The translations under genes were made by a program, and so were the position numbers. A stretch of 64,000 bases of DNA from Nocardia mikamii NBRC 108933 (GTDB taxonomy: Bacteria > Actinomycetota > Actinomycetes > Mycobacteriales > Mycobacteriaceae), in contig NZ_BDCM01000025.1 of the NCBI RefSeq assembly GCF_001613505.1, positions 62,001 to 126,000 on the forward strand, in the 5' to 3' direction. This document shows, piece by piece, positions 9,385 through 17,410 of the stretch. The notes beneath the pieces were generated by a model that saw only the letters and a list, made by a program, of their open reading frames with translations, did not search any database and was not told the origin of the DNA. Positions within the stretch are counted from its first letter, which is position 1, and every line of letters starts with the position of its first letter.

Positions 9385-9788
9385 GCGACAACAGCGGGCG
9401 GCGGCGGAATTCACGTCGATGAAATCGATAAAATCGAATTGCGCCGCACTTTCGTGAACATCGCACTTTCGTGAACATCGAAGCAGGCCACCGGGGCAGC
9501 GCACACCATTTCCATTATGACGGGCGAGAACGGTGGCGAACCCGGGTAGCACACTACCCGCTTTCAACTGGGGATATGAGCCGAATTCGAGTATGCACGA
9601 CCCTCCCCGCACACTGTGGCAACCACTAGAATTCAAGGGCACCATATCTTTTGGATCGCCAGGCGATCCGGTTTCCAGGACTTTCATCCGCGATGTGGCG
9701 GGTTCTGCCGCCTCCTGCGGGCTGCTCTCCCGGAGTCGAATGCGTTCATCCGTTCGCCCTGGTAATCCCTTCCGAAGGGCGAAAGGAC
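9385..9788. other. Intergenic region between the NACHT-NHL and PLD genes
   Basis: About 404 bases lie between the two plus-strand genes. No convincing gene is seen. The stretch holds a two-copy 17-base tandem repeat (9445-9478), locally lower GC around 9419-9440 and 9590-9660, and a purine-rich segment (about 9773-9787) that serves as ribosome site for the downstream gene. It is long enough to hold an independent promoter, so co-transcription of the two genes is not assured. Confidence 0.5.
9445..9478. repeat. Tandem 17-bp direct repeat (two perfect copies)
   Basis: The unit CGCACTTTCGTGAACAT occurs twice back to back, at 9445-9461 and 9462-9478. It lies 60 bases after the NACHT-NHL stop and about 310 bases before the PLD gene. 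It could be a doubled regulator half-site or simple slippage. Nothing more can be said from sequence. Confidence 0.9.
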
Positions 9789-11453
9789 ATGTTGGTACGA
9801 ATTCATCACAACGGCGACGACGCGCTGATCGCATGGAAACCCGACGGGTTCATTCCGGGGTGCCGCGGGTTCGCGCTCATGCGGCGACGCAACGGCATCG
9901 AAGAGGTCGTCAGCACCTGGGTCGGCTTCACCGACGACCAGGCCACCGCCGGCGAACGTCGCGCGTCCACGAACTGGCCGATTCAGAAATATCAATGGAT
10001 CGACTACATGGCCGACCCCGGCGACAAGATCGCATATCGGGTCCTGCCGATGATCGGGGACGACAAAGCCAACCTCCGCCCCGACCCGGACACCGCGAGC
10101 GACTGGACCGACGAGATCACCCTGACGCACATGGCATCGCCCGATATCGAGGCGGTATTCAACCGCGGAATCGTTGCCGCACAATGGGTCTCGCGCCGGT
10201 TGGGGGTCACCGGCCACGAACTGCAGAACGCGAGACTGGAAACCGTGCTCGAGACCACCGGCGACCCACTCCGCAACTACCTCGCCGGACCACTGGGCGC
10301 GCGGTTGTTCACACTGCTCGACACGGCTGCCCGGGACGGATCCGATGTGTACGCCGCGCTGTACGAACTCGACGATCCTCAGCTGGAAACCGCCCTGGCC
10401 CGGCTCGGCGACCACGCGCACATCGTGCTGGCGAACGGGAGCGTGAAGAAGAAGGGAGACGATCAGAACGCCGACGCGCGCGACACGTTGCGTGGGCAGA
10501 TCGACCTGCACGATCGGATGTGTTCGCCGCGCGCTCTGGGACACAACAAGTTCCTGGTCGTCTGCGACCGGGACTCCACACCGCGATGGGTGTGGACCGG
10601 CAGCCAGAATTGGACCATGACCGGGTTGTGCACCCAGGCCAACAATTCACTCCTGATCGAGGACCCGGACCTCGCCGAGCAGTATCGGCACCAGTGGGAC
10701 CTGCTCGAGCAGGCGGGCGACGCCACACCGGCGAGCCTGCGCGCCGACAACAGCACACCCCGGGACGAGACGGTGGATCCGGCCCGGGTGCGACTGTGGT
10801 TCACCCCGACCGTCGGACAGGTCGACCTCGACGACGCACGCACGCTCATCACGGGCGCGGAGACCGGCATCCTCTTCCTGATGTTCAATCCGGGACCCAA
10901 GGACACCCTGCTCACCACGATCCTCGACACGGCTCGCGCGGGACGACCCGACGACCGGCGCCTCTACATTCGCGGCGTCCTCAACCAGGACCCGAGCACC
11001 ACGGCCAACCCGGTGCACCTGTTCGATCAAGAGAACACGGAGAAGGCCGATTTCGACGTCGTCCTCCCCGCGGCCATCGACGCGCCGACGATGTTCTTCC
11101 GCGAAGAACTGAAGAAGCTGGATCGAGCATTCGCGATGGTGCACAGCAAGGTCATCGTGATCGATCCCCTCGGGGCGAACCCCGTCGTGCTCACCGGGTC
11201 GCACAACCTGGGCCCGAAAGCCAGCGGGACCAACGACGAGAACCTGCTCCTCATTCGCGATACGCCGGGTCTGGCCGACGCGTACGCGACCAACATCATG
11301 TCCGTCTACAACCAGTACCGGTGGCGCTTCCGCCGGCACCTGCAACCACCGAATCTCCGATGGCAGGGCCTGATCGACAGCGATTCCTGGCAGAGCTGGT
11401 ATCTGAAGCCCGACAGCCCTCAGGTCCGCGAGATCGAGTTCTGGGTCGCATAG
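9789..11453 (+). CDS. Phospholipase D superfamily protein with two HKD-type motifs
   Basis: This protein of about 554 residues has two catalytic halves. The first motif starts at H252 (HNKFLVVCD, then TGSQNW) and the second at H452 (HSKVIVID, then TGSHNLG), each followed by the SxN element of the PLD fold. The first motif has one extra residue between K and D. PLD-fold enzymes cleave phosphodiesters by a His-linked intermediate and include lipases, nucleases and DNA-repair proteins. No signal peptide or membrane segment is visible, so it is probably cytoplasmic and a nuclease or phospholipid role is open. The N-terminal 250 residues match nothing I recognise. The ATG at 9789 has purine-rich GAAGGGCGAAAGGA before it. 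It is next to the NACHT-NHL gene on the same strand. Confidence 0.82.
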   Translation: MLVRIHHNGDDALIAWKPDGFIPGCRGFALMRRRNGIEEVVSTWVGFTDDQATAGERRASTNWPIQKYQWIDYMADPGDKIAYRVLPMIGDDKANLRPDPDTASDWTDEITLTHMASPDIEAVFNRGIVAAQWVSRRLGVTGHELQNARLETVLETTGDPLRNYLAGPLGARLFTLLDTAARDGSDVYAALYELDDPQLETALARLGDHAHIVLANGSVKKKGDDQNADARDTLRGQIDLHDRMCSPRALGHNKFLVVCDRDSTPRWVWTGSQNWTMTGLCTQANNSLLIEDPDLAEQYRHQWDLLEQAGDATPASLRADNSTPRDETVDPARVRLWFTPTVGQVDLDDARTLITGAETGILFLMFNPGPKDTLLTTILDTARAGRPDDRRLYIRGVLNQDPSTTANPVHLFDQENTEKADFDVVLPAAIDAPTMFFREELKKLDRAFAMVHSKVIVIDPLGANPVVLTGSHNLGPKASGTNDENLLLIRDTPGLADAYATNIMSVYNQYRWRFRRHLQPPNLRWQGLIDSDSWQSWYLKPDSPQVREIEFWVA

Positions 11454-11604
11454 CCGGCGCGGAGCCCGACCACTGGGTCGACACCTGGCAAGACGTGCGA
11501 GGCCACTCGGGACCGCCGTTCGCGCACGATCATGCCGCCCTACCCGTACTCGCGACAGCGACGCGACCGCCGATCCCTTCGACCGGCCCGGCCCGGCTAC
11601 TCGG

Positions 11605-12339
11605 TCAGTGCGAGCGCAGCCAGTCGCGGTAGTGGGTCGCGGCCAGATGGGCGCCGGGAGGCGCTGTCAGTTCGTCGCCTTCGACCGCGGCGAACAGGCC
11701 CGCGGTGTTGTCGGTGACGACGTGGCGATGGTCGCCGGTGGCTTCCAGCGTGAGGCGGCCGAGTTCGTCGAGGGGGAACACGTCAGGGCCGGCGATATTG
11801 CGAATGCCCTGCAGCGCCGCGCCGGCGGCCACCGCCGCGACCTCGGCGGCGACCTCCGCCGAACTGATGGGCTGGATCGGGGTGGTAGGCAGGCGGACGG
11901 TGTCACCCTCGGTGGTCGAGTCCATCGTCGGCGCGATGAACTCCATGAACTGGGTGGCGCGCACGATCGAGTACGGGATCGGTCCCGCCTCGACCAGGTT
12001 CTCCTGCAGGGTCTTCGCCCGGTAGTAGGCGAGCGCGGGCACCCGGTCGACGCCGACGATGGACAGTGTCACCAGATGCCCGACGCCCGCCGCCTCCGCG
12101 GCGGCCAGCAGGTTGGTCACCGTGGTGCGGAAGAAGTCGAGGGACGCGTCGTCGAAGGTCGGCGAGTTGGTCACGTTCACGACGACCTCGGCGCCGTCCA
12201 GCGCGTCGTCGAGGCCCTGCCCGGTGAGCAGGTCGAGGCCGGTCGAGCGGGAGTGCCCGGTCGCCTCCTTTCCCGCAGCGGTGAGACGCTCGATCACCTG
12301 GGAGCCGATCAGTCCGGTGCCGATGACGGAGACTTTCAT
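11605..12339 (-). CDS. NmrA/SDR-like NAD(P)-binding protein
   Basis: This is a 244-residue atypical short-chain dehydrogenase. The N-terminal nucleotide-binding loop VIGTGLIGSQV (GxGxxG) opens the protein, and the family signatures YYRAKTLQENLVEAGPIPYS and IVRATQFMEF follow. Proteins of this sort act as NAD(P)H-dependent reductases or as redox sensors, and the substrate cannot be predicted. AGGAGC precedes the ATG. The gene is downstream of the quinone-oxidoreductase-like and HD genes on the same strand, with about 200 bases between. It converges with the PLD gene. Confidence 0.85.
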   Translation of the reverse strand: MKVSVIGTGLIGSQVIERLTAAGKEATGHSRSTGLDLLTGQGLDDALDGAEVVVNVTNSPTFDDASLDFFRTTVTNLLAAAEAAGVGHLVTLSIVGVDRVPALAYYRAKTLQENLVEAGPIPYSIVRATQFMEFIAPTMDSTTEGDTVRLPTTPIQPISSAEVAAEVAAVAAGAALQGIRNIAGPDVFPLDELGRLTLEATGDHRHVVTDNTAGLFAAVEGDELTAPPGAHLAATHYRDWLRSH

Positions 12340-12457
12340 GAATGCTCCTACGGTTGGGGTGTTCGAACTCGGAGGCCCGGAACACCCAGGCCACAGGTGT
12401 CAGGGCGTAGCGCCGTCCTCGGTCGGTGGAGCGCAAGTGCCGTGCCGGCTTCGTAGT

Positions 12458-12535
12458 TCAGCGCAGCAATAGTATCGGTCCTTTCGACACCCCGGCGGCG
12501 CGTGCGATCGCGGCGGTCTCCAATTGGAGGCGGCC
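12458..12535 (-). pseudogene. Possible relic of a TetR-type DNA-binding domain
   Basis: Just after the oxidoreductase stop, the minus strand reads LQLETAAIARAAGVSKG before a stop codon. That wording is typical of the helix-turn-helix of TetR regulators, but there is no start codon of its own and the rest of a regulator is absent. It may be what remains of a deleted regulator between the two oxidoreductase genes, or chance. It is only about 25 codons, so confidence is low. Confidence 0.3.
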
Positions 12536-12542
12536 GGCCTCG

Positions 12543-13463
12543 CTATTCGTCGGCGATCCGAATGATCGTTCTGCCGGGCGTGCGGTGGCGGCGGGCGAAC
12601 GCAGAACCCGTGTCGGCGAGCGGTCGCACGGAGCCGACGACGGGCTCGAGCCGCCCGTTCCTGACCCGCTCGGCCAAATCGGCCAGGCGCGCCCGGTCGG
12701 GTTCGACGACGAAGAAGACGGCCCGCCCGTCCCTGGGTTGCGTGGCGGGTGGCATGGCGATGGTGACGAGAGTGCCACCGGGACGTACCAATTCGGTCGA
12801 TCGCTCGAGGATTCGGCCGCCGATGACGTCGAATACCACGTCCACCGGACCGGCGTCCCGCAGATCGTCGCCGTCCAGGTCGAGGAAGGCCTGCGCGCCG
12901 AGTCCGAGCACGATGTCACGGTCGCCGGCGCGGCCGCTGCCGATCACGTGCGCGCCCACCTCGCGCGCGAGTTGCACGGCGATCGAGCCGACACCGCCCG
13001 CGGCGCCGTGAATCAGGACCGTCCGGCCGCAGGTCAGGTGCGCGTGGTCGAACAACCCCTGCCATGCGGTCAGGCCCGAAATGGGCAGCGCGGCAGCCAC
13101 GGTGTAGTCGATATCGGCCGCGAGCGGGGCGAGGTTGCGAGCCTCCACCGCGGTGTATTCGGCCAGCGATCCGTCGCGCGCCCAGTCGGTCGGCCCGAAA
13201 ACCCGCTGGCCGACGGTGAGACCGGTGGTTCCGTAGCCGAGTTCGACCACGACACCGGCCAGTTCGTGCCCGGGGATGGAAGGTGTCCGATCACGACCGG
13301 CGCGGTCGGACCAGGTCGCCGGCCACTCGAGTTCGCCCGGCGTGAAGCCGGCGGCGTGCACCCGCACCACGACATCGTTTTCCGCGGCGTGCGGGTAGGG
13401 CATGTCGGTCAACGTGAGCCCGGCGATACCGGAATCACGGTCGCGCACGGTGATCGCTCGCAT
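12543..13463 (-). CDS. NADP-dependent zinc-free alcohol dehydrogenase / quinone oxidoreductase
   Basis: This is a 306-residue MDR-family protein. The N-terminal GroES-like half carries the family motif PGHELAGVV, and the Rossmann half has LIHGAAGGVGSIAVQLAR near residue 150. The catalytic and structural zinc cysteines are missing, so it belongs with the quinone oxidoreductase/enoyl reductase branch and should reduce quinones or enones with NADPH. GGAAAGGAC lies before the ATG. It is 39 bases downstream of the HD-domain gene on the same strand, so they probably share a transcript. Confidence 0.88.
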   Translation of the reverse strand: MRAITVRDRDSGIAGLTLTDMPYPHAAENDVVVRVHAAGFTPGELEWPATWSDRAGRDRTPSIPGHELAGVVVELGYGTTGLTVGQRVFGPTDWARDGSLAEYTAVEARNLAPLAADIDYTVAAALPISGLTAWQGLFDHAHLTCGRTVLIHGAAGGVGSIAVQLAREVGAHVIGSGRAGDRDIVLGLGAQAFLDLDGDDLRDAGPVDVVFDVIGGRILERSTELVRPGGTLVTIAMPPATQPRDGRAVFFVVEPDRARLADLAERVRNGRLEPVVGSVRPLADTGSAFARRHRTPGRTIIRIADE

Positions 13464-13502
13464 GCTGAAGTCCTTTCCGGGCGGCGGCGTCGCGGCGGCC
13501 GA

Positions 13503-14141
13503 TCAGCTCGGCCACGGCGAGCCGAGGATCCGCTCGACCGTCGTCGTGCGCCGGAAGCCGGGGATGAAATGCTCGAGCACATCCGAATTCACTGTGCCGT
13601 CGGTCGTTTCCGGGCGGTTCCGGAGGCCGGCGACGTAGGTTCGCAGGAACTCCTTCTTGAAATCCCCCCTCGGGTGGGCGGCGAGGATTTCGCTCAGCCG
13701 GTCGGGCTCCAGTCCGTCCATGCCGAAGCCGACCACATCGGTGAGGACGCCGAGGTGCGTGGCCGCGATCTCCGCCGCCATCCGAGCCGGAATGCCCGGC
13801 GTGGTGTGCAGCGCTACCGCAGTCCAGACCGTTTCGGCCGCGGAGGTCGAAAAGCCCCGCGCCGCAAGGAACTTCCGCGCGTGGTCGGCGCCGTCGAGTT
13901 CGAAACGCTGAACGATGCCGGAAAAAGGGGTCAGCAGGCCGCTGTCGTGGAATATGGCCGCCAGGTACAACAGTTCCGGATCGGGAGTCAGGGCGAGCCT
14001 CTCGGCGTGGAGCAAGCCGAAGAGGAAGACCCGCCTGGAGTGGTGGTAGATGAGAGGGCTGGTCGTCTCCCGGACGAGCCGGGTCGCTTCGACGACCGCC
14101 GCGGTATCGGGAATCCTCAACCCCGCGATGACCTCTGGCAT
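13503..14141 (-). CDS. HD-domain phosphohydrolase-like protein
   Basis: This protein has 212 residues. Metal-binding residues of an HD domain are visible: YHHSRRVF near residue 33, the HD doublet in AIFHDSGLL near residue 65, and a later H near LHTTPG. The layout is like the cyanamide hydratase-type HD family often seen beside redox enzymes. Substrate is not predictable. The ATG at 14141 has GGAAGGGG upstream; a much longer open frame reaching 14561 is an artefact that crosses the terminator and the antisense of the next gene. It probably leads a small operon with the oxidoreductase. Confidence 0.85.
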   Translation of the reverse strand: MPEVIAGLRIPDTAAVVEATRLVRETTSPLIYHHSRRVFLFGLLHAERLALTPDPELLYLAAIFHDSGLLTPFSGIVQRFELDGADHARKFLAARGFSTSAAETVWTAVALHTTPGIPARMAAEIAATHLGVLTDVVGFGMDGLEPDRLSEILAAHPRGDFKKEFLRTYVAGLRNRPETTDGTVNSDVLEHFIPGFRRTTTVERILGSPWPS

Positions 14142-14168
14142 GACGTGACCCCTTCCGACTCTGCATAC

Positions 14169-14207
14169 CTCATCCCCCCGTGGTCGGGACGACCACGGGG
14201 GGATGAG
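14169..14207 (-). terminator. Perfect 17-bp hairpin terminator
   Basis: A perfect 17-base inverted repeat (CTCATCCCCCCGTGGTC and its complement) surrounds a 5-base loop. It lies about 20 bases downstream of the secreted-protein gene on the minus strand and before the HD gene, so it ends that transcript. There is no U-tract, as is usual for high-GC actinobacteria. Confidence 0.85.
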
Positions 14208-14227
14208 ACCGTAACGGTAGCCGTGCG

Positions 14228-15019
14228 CTACGTCGCCGCAGGGCCGGCCACATCGGCGGGAAGGGGCGCATCGATGGGAGCGGGGTTCGGCAGCGGCGCG
14301 GTGAGCCCGACGATCGCGCCGACCGCCGCGCCGAGCGCCCCGCCGAGCGCGGCCGCGGGACCGGCGACGATCGCGGCGCCGACCGCAGCGCCGACCAGCG
14401 GACCGACCACCACGCCGGTCGGCAGGAACGGGAGGCCGACGACGAATCCGGCCGCCGCACCGAGCGCCGCGGCCGGGATCGCGAGCGGCGCGGACATAGC
14501 CGCACCGATGCCGGCGCCGATGGCCGCACCGACGCCCGCGTCGACCACGGTCGCGGCGCATCGATCGGGATCGGCCGGAACCTGCTCGCAGAACGTCTCG
14601 ACCGGATGCTGCTCCTCCACGGGCGGCGCATCCGCGAGCTGGGCCGGAGGGGCGGCCACCGGATCGACGGGTACCGCGGCCGCGGTGTCGGCGGTCAGTG
14701 CGTCAGCCGTCACGGCCGGGGCCCAAGCGTCGCCGACGGGCGCGTTCCGCGGCACGACGGCCGAATTGTCTTGGACCACAGGACCGTTTGCGGGCGGCAA
14801 CGGCATCGGGAACGGGATCAACCCCTGCACATCGCTTGCCAGTGTTTGCCAGTCCACTGCCAGCGGCGGTACACCGGGCGCCTGCGCGGCGTCGACCGGG
14901 GCGAGAACGAGATTGCCGGGAGATGCGGTAGCCACTCCCGTACCTAAAATGACCGCGAGCGGCAACATGCCCGCAATCAACATCGGACGTGACATGCGCC
15001 GATGACCGACCTTCGGCAT
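14228..15019 (-). CDS. Secreted protein with Ala/Gly-rich hydrophobic C-terminal region
   Basis: This protein has 263 residues. A signal peptide is clear: basic start, hydrophobic LIAGMLPLAVILGTGVATA, then a mature part beginning about residue 33. The middle is Pro/Ala-rich with a cysteine pair (FCEQVPADPDRC) that may form a disulfide. The C-terminal third is a long run of Gly/Ala-rich hydrophobic segments with the GAAIGAGIGAA pattern, suggesting a glycine-zipper membrane or cell-wall associated region. It resembles exported proteins common in Nocardia, for which I know no function. It stands alone, bounded by a terminator downstream. Confidence 0.8.
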   Translation of the reverse strand: MPKVGHRRMSRPMLIAGMLPLAVILGTGVATASPGNLVLAPVDAAQAPGVPPLAVDWQTLASDVQGLIPFPMPLPPANGPVVQDNSAVVPRNAPVGDAWAPAVTADALTADTAAAVPVDPVAAPPAQLADAPPVEEQHPVETFCEQVPADPDRCAATVVDAGVGAAIGAGIGAAMSAPLAIPAAALGAAAGFVVGLPFLPTGVVVGPLVGAAVGAAIVAGPAAALGGALGAAVGAIVGLTAPLPNPAPIDAPLPADVAGPAAT

Positions 15020-15467
15020 TTCACACCTCCCGGGTGGATATCTCTGAGTTGTTCCCGACCCTCTCGCATGCGTGTACGTTGCGGCTGAGGTAGTTTAAGC
15101 ACTCGCGGGCGCCGGACATCGGAGAAACGGCGAATTCACGTGCGTCGATCGAATGACGATTTCCGGTTTCGAAACCCTCGAATACGCGCTGCGGCCGCAG
15201 TCGCCTACGGGATTTGGCAAATTTACGGCAGTCCATCGGAGGCGCGCGACACTCGAGGCATCCGCGCAGCCCAGGGTGGAGTACTGCCTACCGATGCCAA
15301 CGATTAGCTGTCAGGTCGGCGGCTGGTCAGCCGCCAACCGTCCCGGCGACTCACACCGCCGCGGCCACAGCCCGGGCCACAGAACACGACCGCGGAGCAG
15401 ACCGATTCGCGAGGAGACCTTCCCCGAAATTTCCTCTCGCCGCGGCGACCAGGCATAGAAAGAGTCC
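15020..15467. other. Intergenic region, no gene recognised
   Basis: About 450 bases lie upstream of the secreted-protein gene and before a very small open frame. Short open frames here have no homology or ribosome sites that I can support. It should include the promoter of the minus-strand secreted-protein gene. Confidence 0.5.
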
Positions 15468-15560
15468 ATGGGAAGGCAGGTGGCTGTCGTTGTCTACGTG
15501 CTCGCGTTGGTGGCCGCCGTGGGGAGCGTGGACCATCTCAGGTTCGTGCAGCGTTCGTAA
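15468..15560 (+). CDS. Very small membrane peptide, possibly a truncated gene
   Basis: This is a 30-residue frame with one hydrophobic segment (QVAVVVYVLALVAAVGS) and a purine-rich GAAAGAG before the ATG. Its first half resembles, from memory, the start of short conserved actinobacterial membrane proteins of about 50 residues, whose charged second half is missing here. It may therefore be a decayed gene ended by a frame change at about residue 20. It could also be a real micro-protein. Confidence 0.35.
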   Translation: MGRQVAVVVYVLALVAAVGSVDHLRFVQRS

Positions 15561-15637
15561 CGCGGCGGGCGGTTTCGGAGACGAACACACTCGCCTCCGG
15601 TTCGAAGCGTCCGTAGCGGAGTACGAGCAGACGAAGA

Positions 15638-15670
15638 CCTGGGATACGCTGGCACGCAGCGTATCCCAGG
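15638..15670 (-). terminator. Perfect 14-bp hairpin terminator
   Basis: CCTGGGATACGCTG and its exact complement flank a 5-base loop. It lies 40 bases past the stop of the minus-strand membrane protein gene at 15710, where a terminator is expected. Confidence 0.8.
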
Positions 15671-15709
15671 CCGGTTTCGTGGTTCGTCGACCGCCGAGGC
15701 GGGTCGGCG

Positions 15710-16144
15710 TCAGGGTTGCGGTTGCGCGGTACGCGACATTCCGCTGCCGCGGCGAGCGAACGGATTGCGCAGGCGCGGCTTCGCGGCGGCCGCCGGTTGC
15801 GCGGGCGCCGGCTTCGCGACGACCGGCTGGGCCGGCGGTGTCTTCGCGAGATCCTTACGAGTGGCGGTCATTTCGCGGCGCGAGTGCCGCAGTTCGCGGC
15901 GGATCTCCGCATGGCGGCGCGCCGAGGAGAACGCCCCGGTGAGGGCGATGCCCAAACCGAGCATTCCGACCGCGCCGACGGCGGCACCGGCGGCGAACAG
16001 CTCGTTCTGAGTGGGAGTGAAATGGGCGCCGAAGACGGTGAATTCGGTCGCCAGCACGTGCGTATCGCCAGAATTTGCCAGCGCTGCGGCGATTCCGACC
16101 ACCACTGCGGCGAACAGAATGATCAACCCGATGAATACAATCAT
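15710..16144 (-). CDS. Two-helix membrane protein with basic Pro/Ala-rich tail
   Basis: This protein has 144 residues and is not recognised as a named family. Two membrane helices are clear (VFIGLIILFAAVVVGIAAAL near the start, and AAGAAVGAVGMLGLGIAL around residues 50-70). A charged segment rich in Arg and Glu follows (RRHAEIRRELRHSRREM), probably a short coiled coil, then a Pro/Ala/Lys tail. The pattern is like small actinobacterial envelope proteins. No clear ribosome site was seen for the ATG. Confidence 0.7.
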   Translation of the reverse strand: MIVFIGLIILFAAVVVGIAAALANSGDTHVLATEFTVFGAHFTPTQNELFAAGAAVGAVGMLGLGIALTGAFSSARRHAEIRRELRHSRREMTATRKDLAKTPPAQPVVAKPAPAQPAAAAKPRLRNPFARRGSGMSRTAQPQP

Positions 16145-16588
16145 GGCTACTACCGATTCTCAACATCGATGGACTGTTGTAGTTCGGAAATAACCGGCTT
16201 TCGGATCGTCAAACAACCTTCTCGGCAAGACACTTCGCACACGCGGCTCCGCGCGGCCGCCGGAGCCGGCCGAGCTCAACCGCTTTCGGATGCGAGCCCG
16301 GATCTCAGGGTGGAGGTCCTCGACACAGCCTCGCGGCACACTCTCACTGCCACTGCCTCGCCACCAGGGAGAGATGATGCGGCTGCGGCGGTCGTTCCCC
16401 CGGGCCCGCGGGCGCCATCGCGACGCGAGTTTCGGCGATCCGTCGCCGCAGACCACTGATCGAATATGCGAGAAAAACTCAAGCAATTTATCGGCAAAAG
16501 CGAAATATTGCGAAACGCCCCCGGTATCGACATAAAACTCTACAGTCGATATGTCCAGCAGAGCCGGTCGCGGGTCTTGGAGGCTCGT
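16145..16588. other. Divergent intergenic region before the molybdenum hydroxylase operon
   Basis: About 440 bases lie between two divergent genes. An AT-richer patch at about 16470-16550 lies 40-120 bases before the FAD subunit start and is the likely promoter area for the operon. I saw no clear palindromic operator. No gene is supported here. Confidence 0.5.
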
Positions 16589-17410
16589 ATGGATCTGAAC
16601 ACCGTCGAGGACGTCATTCGCCGGCCCTCGGCCCGCCCGGGTTCCGACTGGCACGCCGGAGATGCGTGGCTGGCCGGGGGGACGTGGTTGTTCTCCGAAC
16701 CGCAGCCCACCTTGCGCCGGCTCATCGATCTCACCGCGCTCGGCTGGCCCAGCCTGGCGCCCACCGAGCAGGGCCTGGAAATCGGCGCGACGTGCACGAT
16801 CAAGGAGTTGCACGAGTTCGCTCCGCCGGAGGACTGGTCCGCCGGCGGACTGCTGCGGACCAGCTGCGAGGCGTTCCTGGCGTCGTTCAAGATATGGAAC
16901 GCCGCCACCGTGGGCGGCAACATCTGCATGTCGCTGCCCGCCGGTCCGATGATCACCATGAGCGTGGCACTCGAGGCGACCTATCGCTTGTGGGCGACGG
17001 ACGGGACGGAGCGAACGGTCGCGGCCGAGAATTTCGTGGGCGGCGATCATCTGAACGCGCTGGGGCCGGGCGAAATACTTCGAAGCATTCATATCCCTGC
17101 CGAGGCGTTACGGAAATCGTACGCGCACCGGCGATTCACGCTGACCAAGCTGGGCAGGTCCACGATATTCATGGTCGCCACCCGAACGCCGGGCACCGAC
17201 GAGCTGTGCCTCAGCATCACGGCGGCAACCGCGTATCCGATTGTCCTGCATTTCGATTCCGCACCCGGCGCCGACACCGTGCGGGACCGTATCGACGCGA
17301 TCCCGGCGGACGTGTGGTTCGCCGACGCCAACGGCACACCGGAGCACCGCAGACACCTCGCCCGCCACTACGCCGAGGAACTCCGGGCCGAACTCGGAGG
17401 CGCGAGATGA
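16589..17410 (+). CDS. Molybdenum hydroxylase, FAD-binding subunit
   Basis: This is a 273-residue protein of the CoxM/XdhB family. FAD-binding signatures are LAGGTWLF near residue 27 and ATVGGNICMSLPAGP near residue 105. It carries electrons from the molybdenum and Fe-S centres to NAD or another acceptor. The ATG at 16589 follows TTGGAGG, and an upstream in-frame ATG at 16466 lacks such a site. Its stop overlaps the next start (ATGA), so it is coupled to the catalytic subunit. At 273 residues it is at the short end for the family. Confidence 0.88.
   Translation: MDLNTVEDVIRRPSARPGSDWHAGDAWLAGGTWLFSEPQPTLRRLIDLTALGWPSLAPTEQGLEIGATCTIKELHEFAPPEDWSAGGLLRTSCEAFLASFKIWNAATVGGNICMSLPAGPMITMSVALEATYRLWATDGTERTVAAENFVGGDHLNALGPGEILRSIHIPAEALRKSYAHRRFTLTKLGRSTIFMVATRTPGTDELCLSITAATAYPIVLHFDSAPGADTVRDRIDAIPADVWFADANGTPEHRRHLARHYAEELRAELGGAR

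Noticed and set aside
7800..9422. 540-codon alternative frame within the NACHT-NHL gene
   Set aside because: Arg/Pro-rich out-of-frame reading of the membrane and NHL region; the true frame has clear repeats.
9533..11632. 699-codon plus-strand frame overlapping the PLD gene
   Set aside because: Arg/Pro/Gly-rich composition typical of an out-of-frame reading; the HKD motifs are in the other frame.
12426..15005. 859-codon plus-strand frame covering three genes
   Set aside because: Antisense to the oxidoreductase, HD and secreted-protein genes, which have domains, ribosome sites and a terminator.
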